This document shows, in pieces, positions 29,806 through 42,455 of a stretch of 64,000 nucleotides of DNA (the first letter of the stretch is position 1; every line of letters begins with the position of its first letter). The notes below the pieces were generated by a model. It was not told where the DNA came from, made no database searches, and saw only the letters and a list, made by a program, of their open reading frames with translations. A program made the position numbers and the translations under genes. Source of the stretch: Sipunculus nudus (taxonomy: Eukaryota > Annelida > Sipuncula > Golfingiida > Sipunculidae); the NCBI GenBank assembly GCA_026874595.1, contig CM049307.1, positions 50,085,178-50,149,177 on the forward strand, read 5' to 3'.

Positions 29806-32800
29806 AGCTCAGCTGACTATAAGTAATCTGAGCTATAGTCGTAGTCCATTGTCGGTCGTCTGTCCGTCCGTCCGTCCGTCCGTCCGTAGATGTGGCACGT
29901 TTTGAAACCGTAAGACCTAGGAATCCAAAATTCAGCATAATGTTAGATGTCCCCAAGATCTCCTACCAAGCCGAAAACTGGGTTTTTTGCGACTTCGTTC
30001 CTTTGAGAAATTAAGGAAAAACCTCAATTTTTTTATTAAAATCCTATTTTCACACTTCAGGACTGCCTAATATCAAAACCACTCATCTGTTTTTCCTCAT
30101 ATTTACCATAAATATTCTTCTATATAGTTCCTATGTACATGCCAGAAATTAAGTCTGTAATGTATAAATTCTTTAAGTTATGGGCCCAAACATAATGGAC
30201 TTTGTAAAAAATCAGGAAAAATAATAACTCGCTTAACATGAACAATTTTGAAACTAGAGTCTATTTTCTCAAGTATTTAACTATGTTTAATTAAGATTCA
30301 ATTGTTAACCCAAAATTAGATCTGAATTTTGTAAATTTTTTAAGTTATTAGCTTAAAAAATAAATCAGTACCTTGAATTTTGCCCAACTTTGACCATGGC
30401 ACGTTTTTTACCTGTAAGCACCATTGATTTAATTTTCACAGCATGTAAACATAAATATTTAGTTTGTCTAAATCTGAAATTTGAAAATAAAAGCTTGAAA
30501 ATTAAGTTAGTTATTGATTTTTTTTCTGTAGTAACTTGCTTTGATTACAGATGCAGGGTCCCACTCCAGGTCACTGGAAGTCAGCTATGCCAGGGTTTCT
30601 GATTTGTTACAGTCACTGGGGGAGATCCCCTGCTGTGACAGGTGTACAGTTATTCTCATATCACCACCCCAATCACACCCCCCCCCCCCCCCCCCCCCCC
30701 GCAAACCCAACCCACCAAGTGTTATGCGGTAATTGTTATTGTTTTCACTGTATCTCCTTAATTGTAATGCTGTTTCCACTCCGATATGCAAAAACTTTCC
30801 TTGAAAAAATAATGCAAGGTGTAATCCAGAAGATGCAATGTTGTGTAATGTAGCATTTTTAAAGAAATCAATTTTCTTTTAAATGATTTTAACAAATATA
30901 ATTGAACCCATCAGTATGCTTAAATTATTATAAAATATGAAGCACATTATGGATAAATAAAGACACAATTAAAAATTGTGAAATCTAAATCAAGTATTAT
31001 TTTTAGATATTTATTGTTTTGCAGATTTAAAAGATATATCTTTGTGGTAAAAAATAAATAATCATTTGTATGCATGATGTGGTGTTATCTGACAAGATTG
31101 AGATTTATGATGATGCAATTGAGAATTATGAATCAACTTTTATATTCAGATATATATGTTAAATTGGAAATGTATAGAAATATAAACTTAAATTAGAAAA
31201 TAATTGATGTGATAAAAAAATCAGGATTTAATACAAACATTTGTTCATTATTTTCCTGCCTCAGCAGAATTTGAGATCAGGCTTTGTTTGCCCTGTTTTA
31301 TGTTGTTAATTAGCTATATTTCAACTGTATACATTTCATAAAAAAAATATATATTTAATAATATATATTATACAAAAAAATAGATTCAATTGAACAAATG
31401 TGTAAACTACTGAAATGTCAACAGTTTATCGAAAAACCAACTAATGATCATGGTAATAGTACAGATCATTTGTTCACAAACTGCTCACATGCTTTAGTTT
31501 CAACAGTAGGAAACACATGGTCAGGTCACAAAATATTTTTTGCAACAATTTCTTGCTCATCAATACAAACCAATCATATAAACCAACCATGGCCTTTATT
31601 ACCTCTTCCTCTTACATTTTATCTCCATTTGATATTACTGTAGATTCAGATAATATCGTGGGCTTAAAATTTCGTGGTTTTTGTACAAAACGCATATCGT
31701 GGGGTATTTGAATTCGTGGAAAGACAAAGAAAACTTTAGAAATTATGGTTATTAATACCTCCATGTGCGCAAGGAAGACGAGCCCGATGTACTCAGGTGG
31801 TTTGGCTAAGATGCTTATCGCACGGTGCGCCTGTACCGCGGTCAATCAGGTCAGTGTTGAACAAACATGCTCCGCCCGACCCGAGCCTAACAAAGAATTA
31901 ATCAGCCGTGACCGACATGTGCCGGGCGATACATCGGCTGTTAGTTGTAACACCCGATACATCGGCTATCGGTTATAACACCCGGTCACACCACGTTAAC
32001 AGAAAACGTAAATCATCACTTGACCGGAGGAAAAAATAAACGGGACCGTCCACATGAAGGTTTTTAACTTTTTTTTTATCTAGGCGGTAGTCACATGTGG
32101 CGCGCCTGTAAATCCCTGACGGGGCGGTGAGACGAGACACGGTTCGTTCGTCATTCATCATGTCAGCTATATTTGCAGATTATAAAGAAATAATTTGCCT
32201 AATAGTATTCGGTGGCGCTTACTTACGCTAACATATATATGTACCACTATCGGCAATATTCGGAAAAAGTACCGCCTTATTGGGAATAAGTGCTCTTTCG
32301 CGTCCCGCGGTAATCGCGGTAATGCAAATGAGTTTACACGGCCCTTGTCTTTTAGACCAATAGGTAGCGTAAGTCTCGTTTAATATCTATTGAAAGAAGG
32401 TTGAAAAGGCCGGTTCCGAAAAAGCCGTGCCTCGGTAGCTATGGTTACGAACATTGGAACTTGTGTACCGTTTTTGGCGTGTCAGAACTACCGCTTTGCT
32501 CGACAGAAATGTGGTATTGTTCTTGAATTTTTCATCCGAAATGCTGATAAGAGGAAAATACGTTTTCAGTTTAAATTATACTTTGATATTGTTTTATTGT
32601 AAAGATATCAGGGGGCCGTGTTCGTACGATATTAGGGGAAATAATTTAATTGACAAAACATTATATATAAATCTCGTATTTTTATAGTAATTTACGAAAA
32701 GCAATTCAGTGCATTTAATGGTTGTATAAAAAATAATCATAAAAAAGTAATAAACAATTTTTGTATCTTTATTGAAAATTCAGCCAGCGGTAACATTTAT

Positions 32801-33020
32801 AAATATAAAGTCGACCACCAGCTGCCGTTGAGATACCGTATATCCTCTGACTGTGTGATTTTTTGATCGTTGGAATCATGAATTCGTGGATTATCTTGAT
32901 CCACGAAAACCACGAAAATAAAATCCCAACTAATATTTCTGAATCTACAGTATTTTAGATTTTTACCTTCACGGTTAACATCAGCTGAGCGCCGTGACCC
33001 ATAGGTCCCTTGTTTTTTAC
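29806..33020. repeat. Composite interspersed repeat region
   Basis: Starts TTAGCTCAGCTGACTATAAG then GAGCTATAGTCGTAGTCCAT and (GTCC)n at 29863-29888. At about 32981 comes ATCAGCTGAGCGCCGTGACC followed by CATAGGTCCCTTG. These ends resemble the two termini of a repeat type common in bivalve genomes, so the outer repeat may have been expanded by the TIR element at 31638-32950. A C18-20 run lies at about 30679. The outer boundaries are uncertain. Confidence 0.4.
31638..32950. mobile_element. Tc1/mariner-type non-autonomous TIR element (1.3 kb, candidate)
   Basis: The left end CTGTAGATTCAGATAATATC and the reverse complement of the right end CTGTAGATTCAGAAATATTA are inverted copies. Both continue to TTTCGTGGTTTT.GT. 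TA flanks both sides (31636-31637, 32951-32952), as expected for a TA target duplication. The interior is GC-richer at 31770-32130 but has no transposase frame. GAATTCGTGGA recurs inverted just inside each end. Confidence 0.7.
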
Positions 33021-33510
33021 CCTCCTGAACCTTGTTGCTGGATCCAGATCGTTTGGGACTGTGGTTTTGTAGAGAGATGTCATACTTAACAGTGGACGTG
33101 CTGTAGTTTTACAGTAACAGAGCCATATTTACTTATTTACATACATACACACAGACATATTGCGACATAAATACAGACAGATCTGACTACACTACCTGTG
33201 CCATCCCCATAGGGGTAACAGTAATAACTTGACACTTATGCTGTTTTATTCACTGAACCTAATGTATAAAAAACACACCTGCAAAATCCATCTTGTATGA
33301 GCTCACCTATTTGATGGGCTGTGTAAACCACAACTGGCACAGATACATGAAGTGCATTTTAATGAAAGTCAGGTAGGCACGTGTATAGCCAACCACCTTG
33401 TGTAAATAATGAATAAATGGCAACATGACATTATAAGATGTTTTAAACGTTTTGTTATGTTGGAGGGATGGATGCATTTCACTAGTTACGGGATATGGCT
33501 GAGTATATTG

Positions 33511-33540
33511 AACCCCCCCCCCCCCCCCACACACACACAC
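33511..33540. repeat. Poly-C followed by (CA)n
   Basis: About 18 C residues running into ACACACACACAC. Confidence 0.95.
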
Positions 33541-34602
33541 TTCACCTGCAATTGATGCCCCTGGGTAAGTTACCTAAGAAAGCAATATCTTTCACAAATC
33601 CACATAGAGAAACCATCTGGCTGCATGCTTAAAAGGCTGACCATCACCTGATTCACCCTACCCCTGAATGAGTTGACAAAAAAATTAGTATTAGCCATGG
33701 GGCCCCCAGCAAACACTAACAGGCTGCATGCTTCAAATAAAAAAAATCATCTTGTATGGCTAGCCTCTGCACTGGGCTTCTTTGAAGTCACTGAAGACTT
33801 TAGTAGACTGTCTCATTTCAGTACTGGTTGTTTCGATAAAACTAAAGGAAATTAAATCGTAATTATTTACAAAGGACTTCCTTTATTCTCATTAAGGTGT
33901 CCTATGATGCTTGCTTTCAAGAGAAATGTGTTACACCCCTGTCAAAAGTTTTTGTTTGAATGTTCATGTTTCAAGGTTTAAATGCTTTTATTAACAACAC
34001 CCCCCTCCCAACCCTCCGTCCTAAACACAAACACGCCTACTAGTATTTTCCCCCCGATGCCTAAAGACACCGGAAAATTCATGCAGTCAGCAGTGTCTTT
34101 CGTGTTTATATTAGTAAGAGAGGCGTTTTCTATACCCTACATGTTATATTATTTATATATTAACAAACCTTTGACTTTTTTCCATGCACTTATTTTCGAC
34201 AGCCTATTATATTGAGTAGAGCCCGCTGTATCTTTGTGTATATTGCTTATATTGTGAAATCCAGGAAAATATTACCAGTGTTTTGATACTTAAAAAATAT
34301 ATCAGTCCATTGGTATCGACAGCTTAACATTAATTTAAAATAAAAACAGGAGTTGAGATCGTCGTTCTGCAGATCAATCGTTATTTCTCAAATGAGAGAC
34401 AGATGTCACTACCGTACCGCTCAAACATTTTCGCCAGTGGTCCATCCCTGTCTGCGCACTTCTAACATATTGACAAAACGAAATATTGTTATCGCCTGGA
34501 TTTTATTATTTCCAACGTCTCATGTTTTCCACATGGTGAGATATACAGTTAGTATATTCATACAACGTTCGTGTTCATATACGCGAGTATCATAGCCAGT
34601 TT

Positions 34603-34605
<3 letters not shown>

Positions 34606-34698
<93 letters not shown>
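34606..34698. repeat. (TA)n microsatellite
   Basis: About 46 TA units without interruption. Confidence 0.95.
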
Positions 34699-34700
<2 letters not shown>

Positions 34701-35125
34701 TCTACTATTAGTTGCTAGCCACCACTGTCCTTTATCGAGGTGTCGCGTATTAACATTTTACTTTCCTTCCCATACCTTACATATGTTTCTGTGTTAATTG
34801 ATAAGTGGATATTTGTAAAATGATATTAGAATTTGTATGTAAATTCTCCGCCAGATGGCGCACTATGGATATAAATCATAAATCGGTCTGTCGCTGCGCA
34901 ATCCATGTAATTTGTGCCTACTCCGACAGATGGCAGTATGGGCCACAAAGAAACTTTCGGCACACTCCCATCGTCCGTTCTTCTCTTTAGAAAGTCCAAC
35001 AAAAGAGTCTACATTAATGATCCTCGTGTCTATCTGGGCAAGTTATATTTATTATCGCACACCAATACGCTCTTTATTTTTGGTTTGACATTGATAATCA
35101 AGCCATCGGAGTATTGGTGTTTGGT

Positions 35126-35196
35126 CTATTCCACGTCAAACTCGGCTTCCGGTTTCGGTGAACGAAGTTTGATGGCATCCATGGACTTCAAAGCAC
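35126..35196 (-). CDS. Coiled-coil gene exon 5 and stop
   Basis: Acceptor CATATTACAG; the phase-1 codon G+GT continues ALKSMDAIKLRSPKPEAEFD, stop TAG. Phase matches exon 4. Confidence 0.65.
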
Positions 35197-38100
35197 CTGT
35201 AATATGAAAGTATAAAGGAATAAGCCATAACGTGCGTAAATTTTCCTTGGCATATTGTAATCTGAGAAGGCGGGGGAGTTTGAGAATGAGTAACTGGTGT
35301 ACATCAGGGATGGTTATAATGCAATTTAGCGCATTCAAATGCAAATATTCCAAATCATTCAAATGCAAATGAGAAAAAAATATAATCAAATGTTAATACA
35401 AATACAAATCCGATAAAAATTAGCAAATTCAATAAAAAAATTATGAAATGCAAATTTAAGTGCGATAAAGATAATTAAATGAAAATGCGCTTATAAATGC
35501 ATTTTGCAAGTAAACCCTGTTTGGTTACATAATATGCCAATAATGCCACCGGACTGATGTTAACCGCCACTTTATTATTACATTTATTGTATAATTTAGT
35601 AGGGTCTATAATTAATAATATGACCATTGTAACCACTGGTATCAGAGAAAACATACAGGGCGTCCCTTGGAATTACATGTATATGTATAGGGAACGGTTT
35701 TGAGTTACATTGAAAATAAGTTGATATATTTTATAAAGTTACTAATACAGAAATTAAAAAAAAAACTTTCGACAGTCATATATCTTGATTCTCATGATCA
35801 TATAAATAATTAAATGAACAATAAACATGTTGATTGATGAAATTCCCACTGAGGAATGTTTGGCGATCTTTTAATAAATGAAACAGGACATTTGTTTGTC
35901 AGTTGGATTTTTTTTTTTTTTTTACAGAATAAAAAAAATAAAAATCTATATGCAACATTAGCGATTATAATGGCTCAGCATCTGTAGTTATGAGCTGATT
36001 TTGCCGCAAAAACAGGAGACCTTGTTCCTGTAGCGTATTTCTTCACTGGGTTTATTACTATTGTAGAATTAGACTAATCCTTTACACGTTTCAATTAACT
36101 CGGCTGAGATAAGACAACACTATCTTACACGTGAGTAAATCCTAATAATGTAAAGTAAAACCTGGCGTTAAAAACACGAACCCCTTAAATGAAAAAAAAA
36201 ACCGGTTGTAAAAGATGGGATATTGTGTCAGACTGTTATGAAAAGTCGTAAAATGCTGGACTAGGACTGAAATTTGGAGTTCGTGTTAGCTGGGTGGTCG
36301 CGTTACAGATGTGGCCGAGAGGTTCACTCTAGCAAATGTAACGGTTATGGAGTCGCACAAAATTTTATTGCAACATATTGAATCCTAAAGAACATGTCCA
36401 TGACAATGCAAAACGAATGCCCACAGTGGCATACAGGAGCTGGCCAGGTAAGTTGATAAATGTTAGCGTACTCTTGATCAAACATGCGCGTCGCCATGCC
36501 ACTGGTTCCTGTGACGCCGATTTAGACGATTGTAACATACAAACTTGTAAAGGAAAAGCGAAAAAATCATATGTAAATAACACACATTACCTGCTATTAA
36601 ACATGACATGGCAATACATGTAACGTTTTAATTCTGATCCACCCGCTGTATATGTAGAACTTGTGTGATTCCTGGATTCCTCTGCGTACTTATCAATAAA
36701 ATTAATTAATTCCTGTTAAAAAGTATTTATAATGCCGCCGTGACGGACACATGAGCTTGTTTATCTACAATTTGATAGTAAACACAGTACACGTGCCATT
36801 GTTGACAAACAGGGAAAAAAACACGTGAACCGAGTCGGTTTATTTTGCACCAGCTGTCGTCGACGGGAGCATTTGAAACAACATCATCTTTCTTTAATTT
36901 GCATACCTTTTGTTCGTCTGATCTGCCACTTGATGTCCTTGCTATACGTGTTTGGATAACGGTCAGAGGCAATTTTGGCCGGCCCCCACATGTTATCAAT
37001 ACGAGGATGATGCTTTTTAGCTAATTTATAAAAAGAGGTATTATCCTTATTTAATACACATCAGGGAGCGGTATATAGGCCCCTTTAACCGTATGTTTAC
37101 CTTTAAGTGAGTTCATGGGCTGTTGTTCTCTCAGTTTCCTGACTGTATCTCGTAGTTCTTGGACTTCCCGCATGGAGTCAAAGTAGCGCCACTTCATCAC
37201 TTTGTTTTCGCGCCTGAGCTGGAAAATGGTGCTCCTGTACTCATTTAACATCGGAGCCATCTTCACGCAATCAGCCTGGCACGCTAACGCCATCTGCCGG
37301 GCTCTCTACAAACAATAACAATCAAATTTACACGAAGATGTTCTGACACAGTATGTTGGTAAGCTCAATTTAACAATGCTTGCAATGTAAAAAAGTGAAA
37401 AAGTGTACGTGTAACAGATGAGATTTCCTTCAACATTTTCTCTCTGTCAAACAGCTGGCTTACAATAACCCGGTTTGTATATTGATTTTTTTCAAGAAAT
37501 TATTGGAGAAAATTTATTTAAAAACTTACAGATTGTTCCTCCTGTAACTTCCGGATGGAAACCCGCATGTCTATCAGCTCCTGCGCAAGAGAAGAAAATT
37601 TTACTGATTAAAGACTTATATAAAACAGCATTCAAATAGCCATAATTCATAAGTAATGGCCAATAATAAAATGTCAGAGATACAGTGGAAGTGATTTCCC
37701 GTCGACTTTTTACAGGAATACACCTACTAGCACTTCTTTTACATACGTGAAGATAACCCGCCCTGAATCAGTAGTCATATGTCAATATGAAGTGTTCTGA
37801 CTCTCAGTTAATCAATATACATAATTAAGATATTACAATTAAATTTATAGTTGTTAAAGCCATGCTAGAATCTCTTAGAGATAAGATAACTGCTGTTCAG
37901 GCGCAAATCAATCTGTACTGCACGCTACTCGTACATAAAAGCATATCCCGCTAATAAAAGTAATAATAATAATATTATTAATAATGATAATAATAATAAT
38001 AAGAAGAAGAAAAAAATTAATTAACACAAATGTAATAGGTTGTGCGAGTCTTATACAGGTAAAAATGTTTTGTGAACAATAAAGTGGTGAAAACGACCAG

Positions 38101-38316
38101 ATTGGCAATATAGGAGAGGCCTAAATCTGTGCACCCTTAATCTGCCAAATCAATATACATGTATATGGTTTTGGATGGAGTTTGTTTCCAAAGTTTTTCA
38201 AAGAAAAAATACTCATCACTAACCCTTTGGAGTTTAGCTTTCGCTTCCTCCAGCAAGGCTCGCTCAAGGTCTGCATTTATCTTCTCCATCTTGCCAATCG
38301 AAGCCCCGCTTCCCAT
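35126..38316 (-). CDS. Small coiled-coil protein of unknown function (five exons, 177 aa)
   Basis: Built from exons 38224-38316, 37530-37580, 37101-37305, 36907-37020 and 35126-35196. All junctions are GT-AG and phases agree (0, 0, 1, 1). The ATG at 38316 is the first after an in-frame TAG and gives MGSGASIGKMEKINADLERA. Gly2 with Ser6 fits an N-myristoylation signal. Residues about 10-48 and 70-115 are heptad-like and charged (LLEEAKAKLQRELIDMRVSI; FQLRRENKVMKWRYFDSMRE; VQELRDTVRKLREQQ), predicting coiled coil. The later part contains RIDNMWGPAKIASDRYP and ends SPKPEAEFDVE. If the third exon is not spliced at 37101 it reads on to a stop at 37051, giving a 132-aa isoform ending GAYIPLPDVY. 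I do not recognise the family. Predicted soluble, no signal peptide or membrane span. Confidence 0.7.
36907..37020 (-). CDS. Coiled-coil gene exon 4
   Basis: Acceptor CTTTTTATAAATTAG, donor AAAG|GTATGC, phase 1 to 1. The 37 complete codons have no stop and encode KKHHPRIDNMWGPAKIASDR and YPNTYSKDIKWQIRRTK. This is not the longest open frame locally but is the one that fits the splice phases. Confidence 0.62.
37101..37305 (-). CDS. Coiled-coil gene exon 3
   Basis: Acceptor TTGTTTGTAG, donor TTAAAG|GTAAAC, phase 0 to 1. Begins RARQMALACQADCVKMAP. A read-through version of this exon ends at 37051. Confidence 0.75.
37530..37580 (-). CDS. Coiled-coil gene exon 2
   Basis: Acceptor CTTGCGCAG, donor CAATCT|GTAAGT, phase 0 on both sides. 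17 codons: ELIDMRVSIRKLQEEQS. Confidence 0.75.
38224..38316 (-). CDS. Coiled-coil gene exon 1
   Basis: 31 codons from the first ATG after an in-frame stop; a second ATG follows at codon 10. Donor AAAGG|GTTAGT. Confidence 0.72.
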
Positions 38317-38344
38317 CGAGATATTCTAAAGAGCCCCAAATCCA

Positions 38345-38371
38345 TGACGTCACAGTGGGCACGTGACGTCG
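38345..38371 (-). promoter_or_regulatory. CRE / E-box cluster of the coiled-coil gene promoter
   Basis: A perfect TGACGTCA at 38345-38352, CACGTG at 38360-38365 and a second CRE-like TGACGTCG at 38364-38371, all within 60 bp upstream of the proposed ATG. These are bZIP and bHLH-type sites by consensus; activity is inferred. Confidence 0.5.
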
Positions 38372-39889
38372 CTTAACATGGTTACCACGCATTCTTACAT
38401 AACCCAGATATCTTTGGACTGGATACATCATACATGGGGAAAGGGATCGGTTTGGCAAAATATGTGTTCATGTTGGAAAATCACCTAACAGACATTTTAG
38501 TAGTTGAAACCCTAAACCTTATTTGTTAATGTTATCATTGTACCAGGATTAAACTAAGACGAAAGAGTGACGGGAGCATCTTTCCGAACTTTTCTTCCCC
38601 AGAAGCTGCATTCCACTACGTCAACCGCGTTGCACTATGGCGTTATGCTAGTCCTAATATTTATTCAATGTTTACTCAGCTCTGAAATAACTGAAAAGAC
38701 CCGTAGAATTCAGGGATTCTTACGGACTCTCACATACAGCAGATCTTTTGACTGTTTTCACATTTAATTTTATGTCGCAGTTTCATTGTTACAAAGGCTA
38801 TTTAGTTTTGCATATATATAACAATTAAAATCCTACATGCACACATATGGATAAGCATGTACAAAAATACATGATCATATACTATAGTGGTGAATATATA
38901 TACATACTGACATGCATCCATACGGAACACACATTCATACCTGTACGCTCATATATACACATATATTATATATACATGCATACATGTATGCAACCTTGGG
39001 GTGACAGATATAGTAACTTAGTTTGACTTTGCTCTATACAACTGTCGCGTTTTAGTAAAGTGTTACGACAAATGAAATGACGCATGATTTGAAAATGTTC
39101 ATATTCTTTATGCACAAACTGCAGCAGTGTTTATCACCGGAAGGGGTGGTTAAGGGGCAGCGCATTGTGAAATTAAAGGGTAAAAATATTAGAGCTGGAA
39201 ACGCCAGATTCTAAATTAATTTTATCTTTTCTCTAATTAAAGTACATACACACTTCATGGACTTCCCGCGAGTGCAGAGGTAATTCATGGACCTCCCCGC
39301 GAGTGCCTCTGACGATGACGTGTAACGTAATGATTTTTTTATCAACTGCATGTGTACGTGTGTAATGCACCGCAAATAAGAGAAACACCTTCAACTCACG
39401 CCCATTTCCTGCGAACCATACCACAGGCGGGCACTCATTCTGCTGATCAATAACAACATTCTATCAGGTGATAAAAGGGGGCGTGACCAGATAATCATGT
39501 ATTATGTCTGTATTGATCACCGCGAACAAATGCCTATTGAATCATAAATGCATTATTGTCCACAGATGGCGGTTTGTTAGAGATTTGTTTCATTTTTTTC
39601 TCTCGCTGCTGAACATCTGTGACCGACGCGCCGTCTGGGGGTAGCATGTGAAACTAAAACCGATCAATTTCGTTTTTGGACTATTTTTCCTCGAACGCAT
39701 AAAGGTTCATAAGTTGTACTTCATAATTATTTGATTTCATTAACCCTTCGCATTATAAAGGAATCTTTGGTTTTATATTTATAATTAATATTTTCCTTTA
39801 AATTTTAGCTTCACTTTCTATGTGAGTTATCCATTAAATTGTTGTGGAGGAGATCACATTTGGAGTATAAATCTGCCGCATGAGATGTC

Positions 39890-40783
<894 letters not shown>

Positions 40784-42063
40784 TTCGACCCATACACATA
40801 TAAAGCATATACTTTTACCATATAATTACAGTGGAACCCCGCCTTGCGACCACACTATTAATACACTAACACACAAAATGATGTGAACACATTGCCATTC
40901 ATCTCAGCTTTTGGATATAAAAAGATCAACAACTTTATTGATATATGTAATTTATCTATTTTCTTTTAACTGAATGACTAGTAACATCATAAATAAAACA
41001 CCCTCAGCAGAGTAAAGTGCTCATAGCAATGAACATTCACAGCGACCGAACAGTCCTGAAGTTTACACCTATACATATATACATGTCAAAACGGTCAAAC
41101 CTGAAACTATATATATATAGTTAAGACATACATGTATACATAACACACCGGGAAGCTCATGTGAATAGGATATATACTATATTAGTTATTTAAATAAGGT
41201 TATTATAATAATTCAAGCAAACGTATTTGAGAATACGGGCTAATCCCAAATTATTTTATTGTTTAATGGTGTAGGTCCGTCTGCCAGATATGTATATCCA
41301 TATTTTTTGTTTTTGTTTTTAGTATGTCCTTGAATATTTATAAGTTAACTCCCAACGATTAATCAACTGACATAGAAATCGGTTCTTTCACTATACTGGA
41401 AGTGCGTCTATAAAATCTATAGTGGAAATGTTATCTCTAGCTCCGGTTTAATGTCCTTACAATATATCTTCATTTTAAATGCCATATCAAATCACATATT
41501 TCACGGATTATATCATCATTTTTATCTGATAACTGTTGACGTTAAGTTCGACCCTTTTAAACTCGAAATAACTACTATACATTAGCTAAAGATGCACCTC
41601 CCAAATAATCAGCTTAATATGCCTTCACAATGCATACTTCTAGATGCATGTGAATTTAGCGGCATACATAGATAATATATATACTTCTGTATATTAATTT
41701 TTCTGAGGTGCACGTCTACTTATAAACATATATGGCTATATTACATGTCATTATAATGACGCAATTTCAATATCAGATTATTTATCAATAATTACATGCA
41801 AACTTAAATAAATAACATGTGAATTATATTCTGTCATGACACACACAAGACCCATATGGCTATAATATCGTCCAGTCACTTTCTTCAACACATAACCAAT
41901 AATAGGTAACTAATTTACATAATTTAAGTCGCATATGGATCTCAGCAATTGTCCCTCGACTGTTAATCCAATGAGTAAAGTCATATAGGGTATGAACATG
42001 ACCAAAGCACGAGTCACGAAAGATAAGAAATCTGCGATGTTTTTCATGCAAATAATATGCAAA

Positions 42064-42455
42064 TTATGAGTAGAGCCCCATGGCGGCTGAATGTTGCCTC
42101 GCTCTCATTCGCAAACTCTCAATACTGCTTGTCATTGCGGAGTCTTTTTCCATGCTCTGAGAAGTTCTTGGTTGCAGAGACACAGGACGACCGACTTCCG
42201 GTATCTGAGCAGACGACGGGAAAGGTCCATTTGGGAAGAGGGGTGACACGCCGTGCGGGTGCTGCATCGTTGCCAAGGCAGCGGACCACAGTTGGTAATT
42301 ATGCGGAAATAAATCGGGGATTGAGCGCTGTAGAATCTGATTGGTTAACGCTTGGTGATGGAGTTGACGCAGGCGCATCGAGTCCATTGGCAAGGCTGCC
42401 GTCGTCCCATGTGGCGCCATGGTTGGGGAAAGGAATTTCATTGGGTCGTGCATAC
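42064..42455 (-). CDS. DMBX: DMBX exon 5 (OAR domain, stop)
   Basis: Acceptor TTCATTTTACAG, phase 1. Contains [16 protein letters not shown], a His/Gln/Leu-rich stretch and the OAR motif; stop TAA at 42066-42064. Confidence 0.93.

Noticed and set aside
36300-36400. tRNA-like box A (GTGGCCGAGAGGTT) near 36312
   Set aside because: No box B at the right distance and no cloverleaf could be drawn, so no tRNA or tRNA-derived SINE is called.
36378-36623. 81-codon plus-strand open frame with an internal GTAAGT donor-like site
   Set aside because: No upstream exon or acceptor in frame, and no domain. It lies in an intron of the minus-strand coiled-coil gene.
36727-36999. 90-codon minus-strand open frame with its own ATG
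   Set aside because: It overlaps exon 4 of the coiled-coil gene in another frame. The frame used by the splice phases (KKHHPRIDNMWGPAKIASDR) is preferred.
37051-37100. Stop at 37051 as the only end of the coiled-coil protein
   Set aside because: A good donor at 37101 and two phase-compatible downstream exons favour splicing; the read-through is kept only as an alternative isoform.
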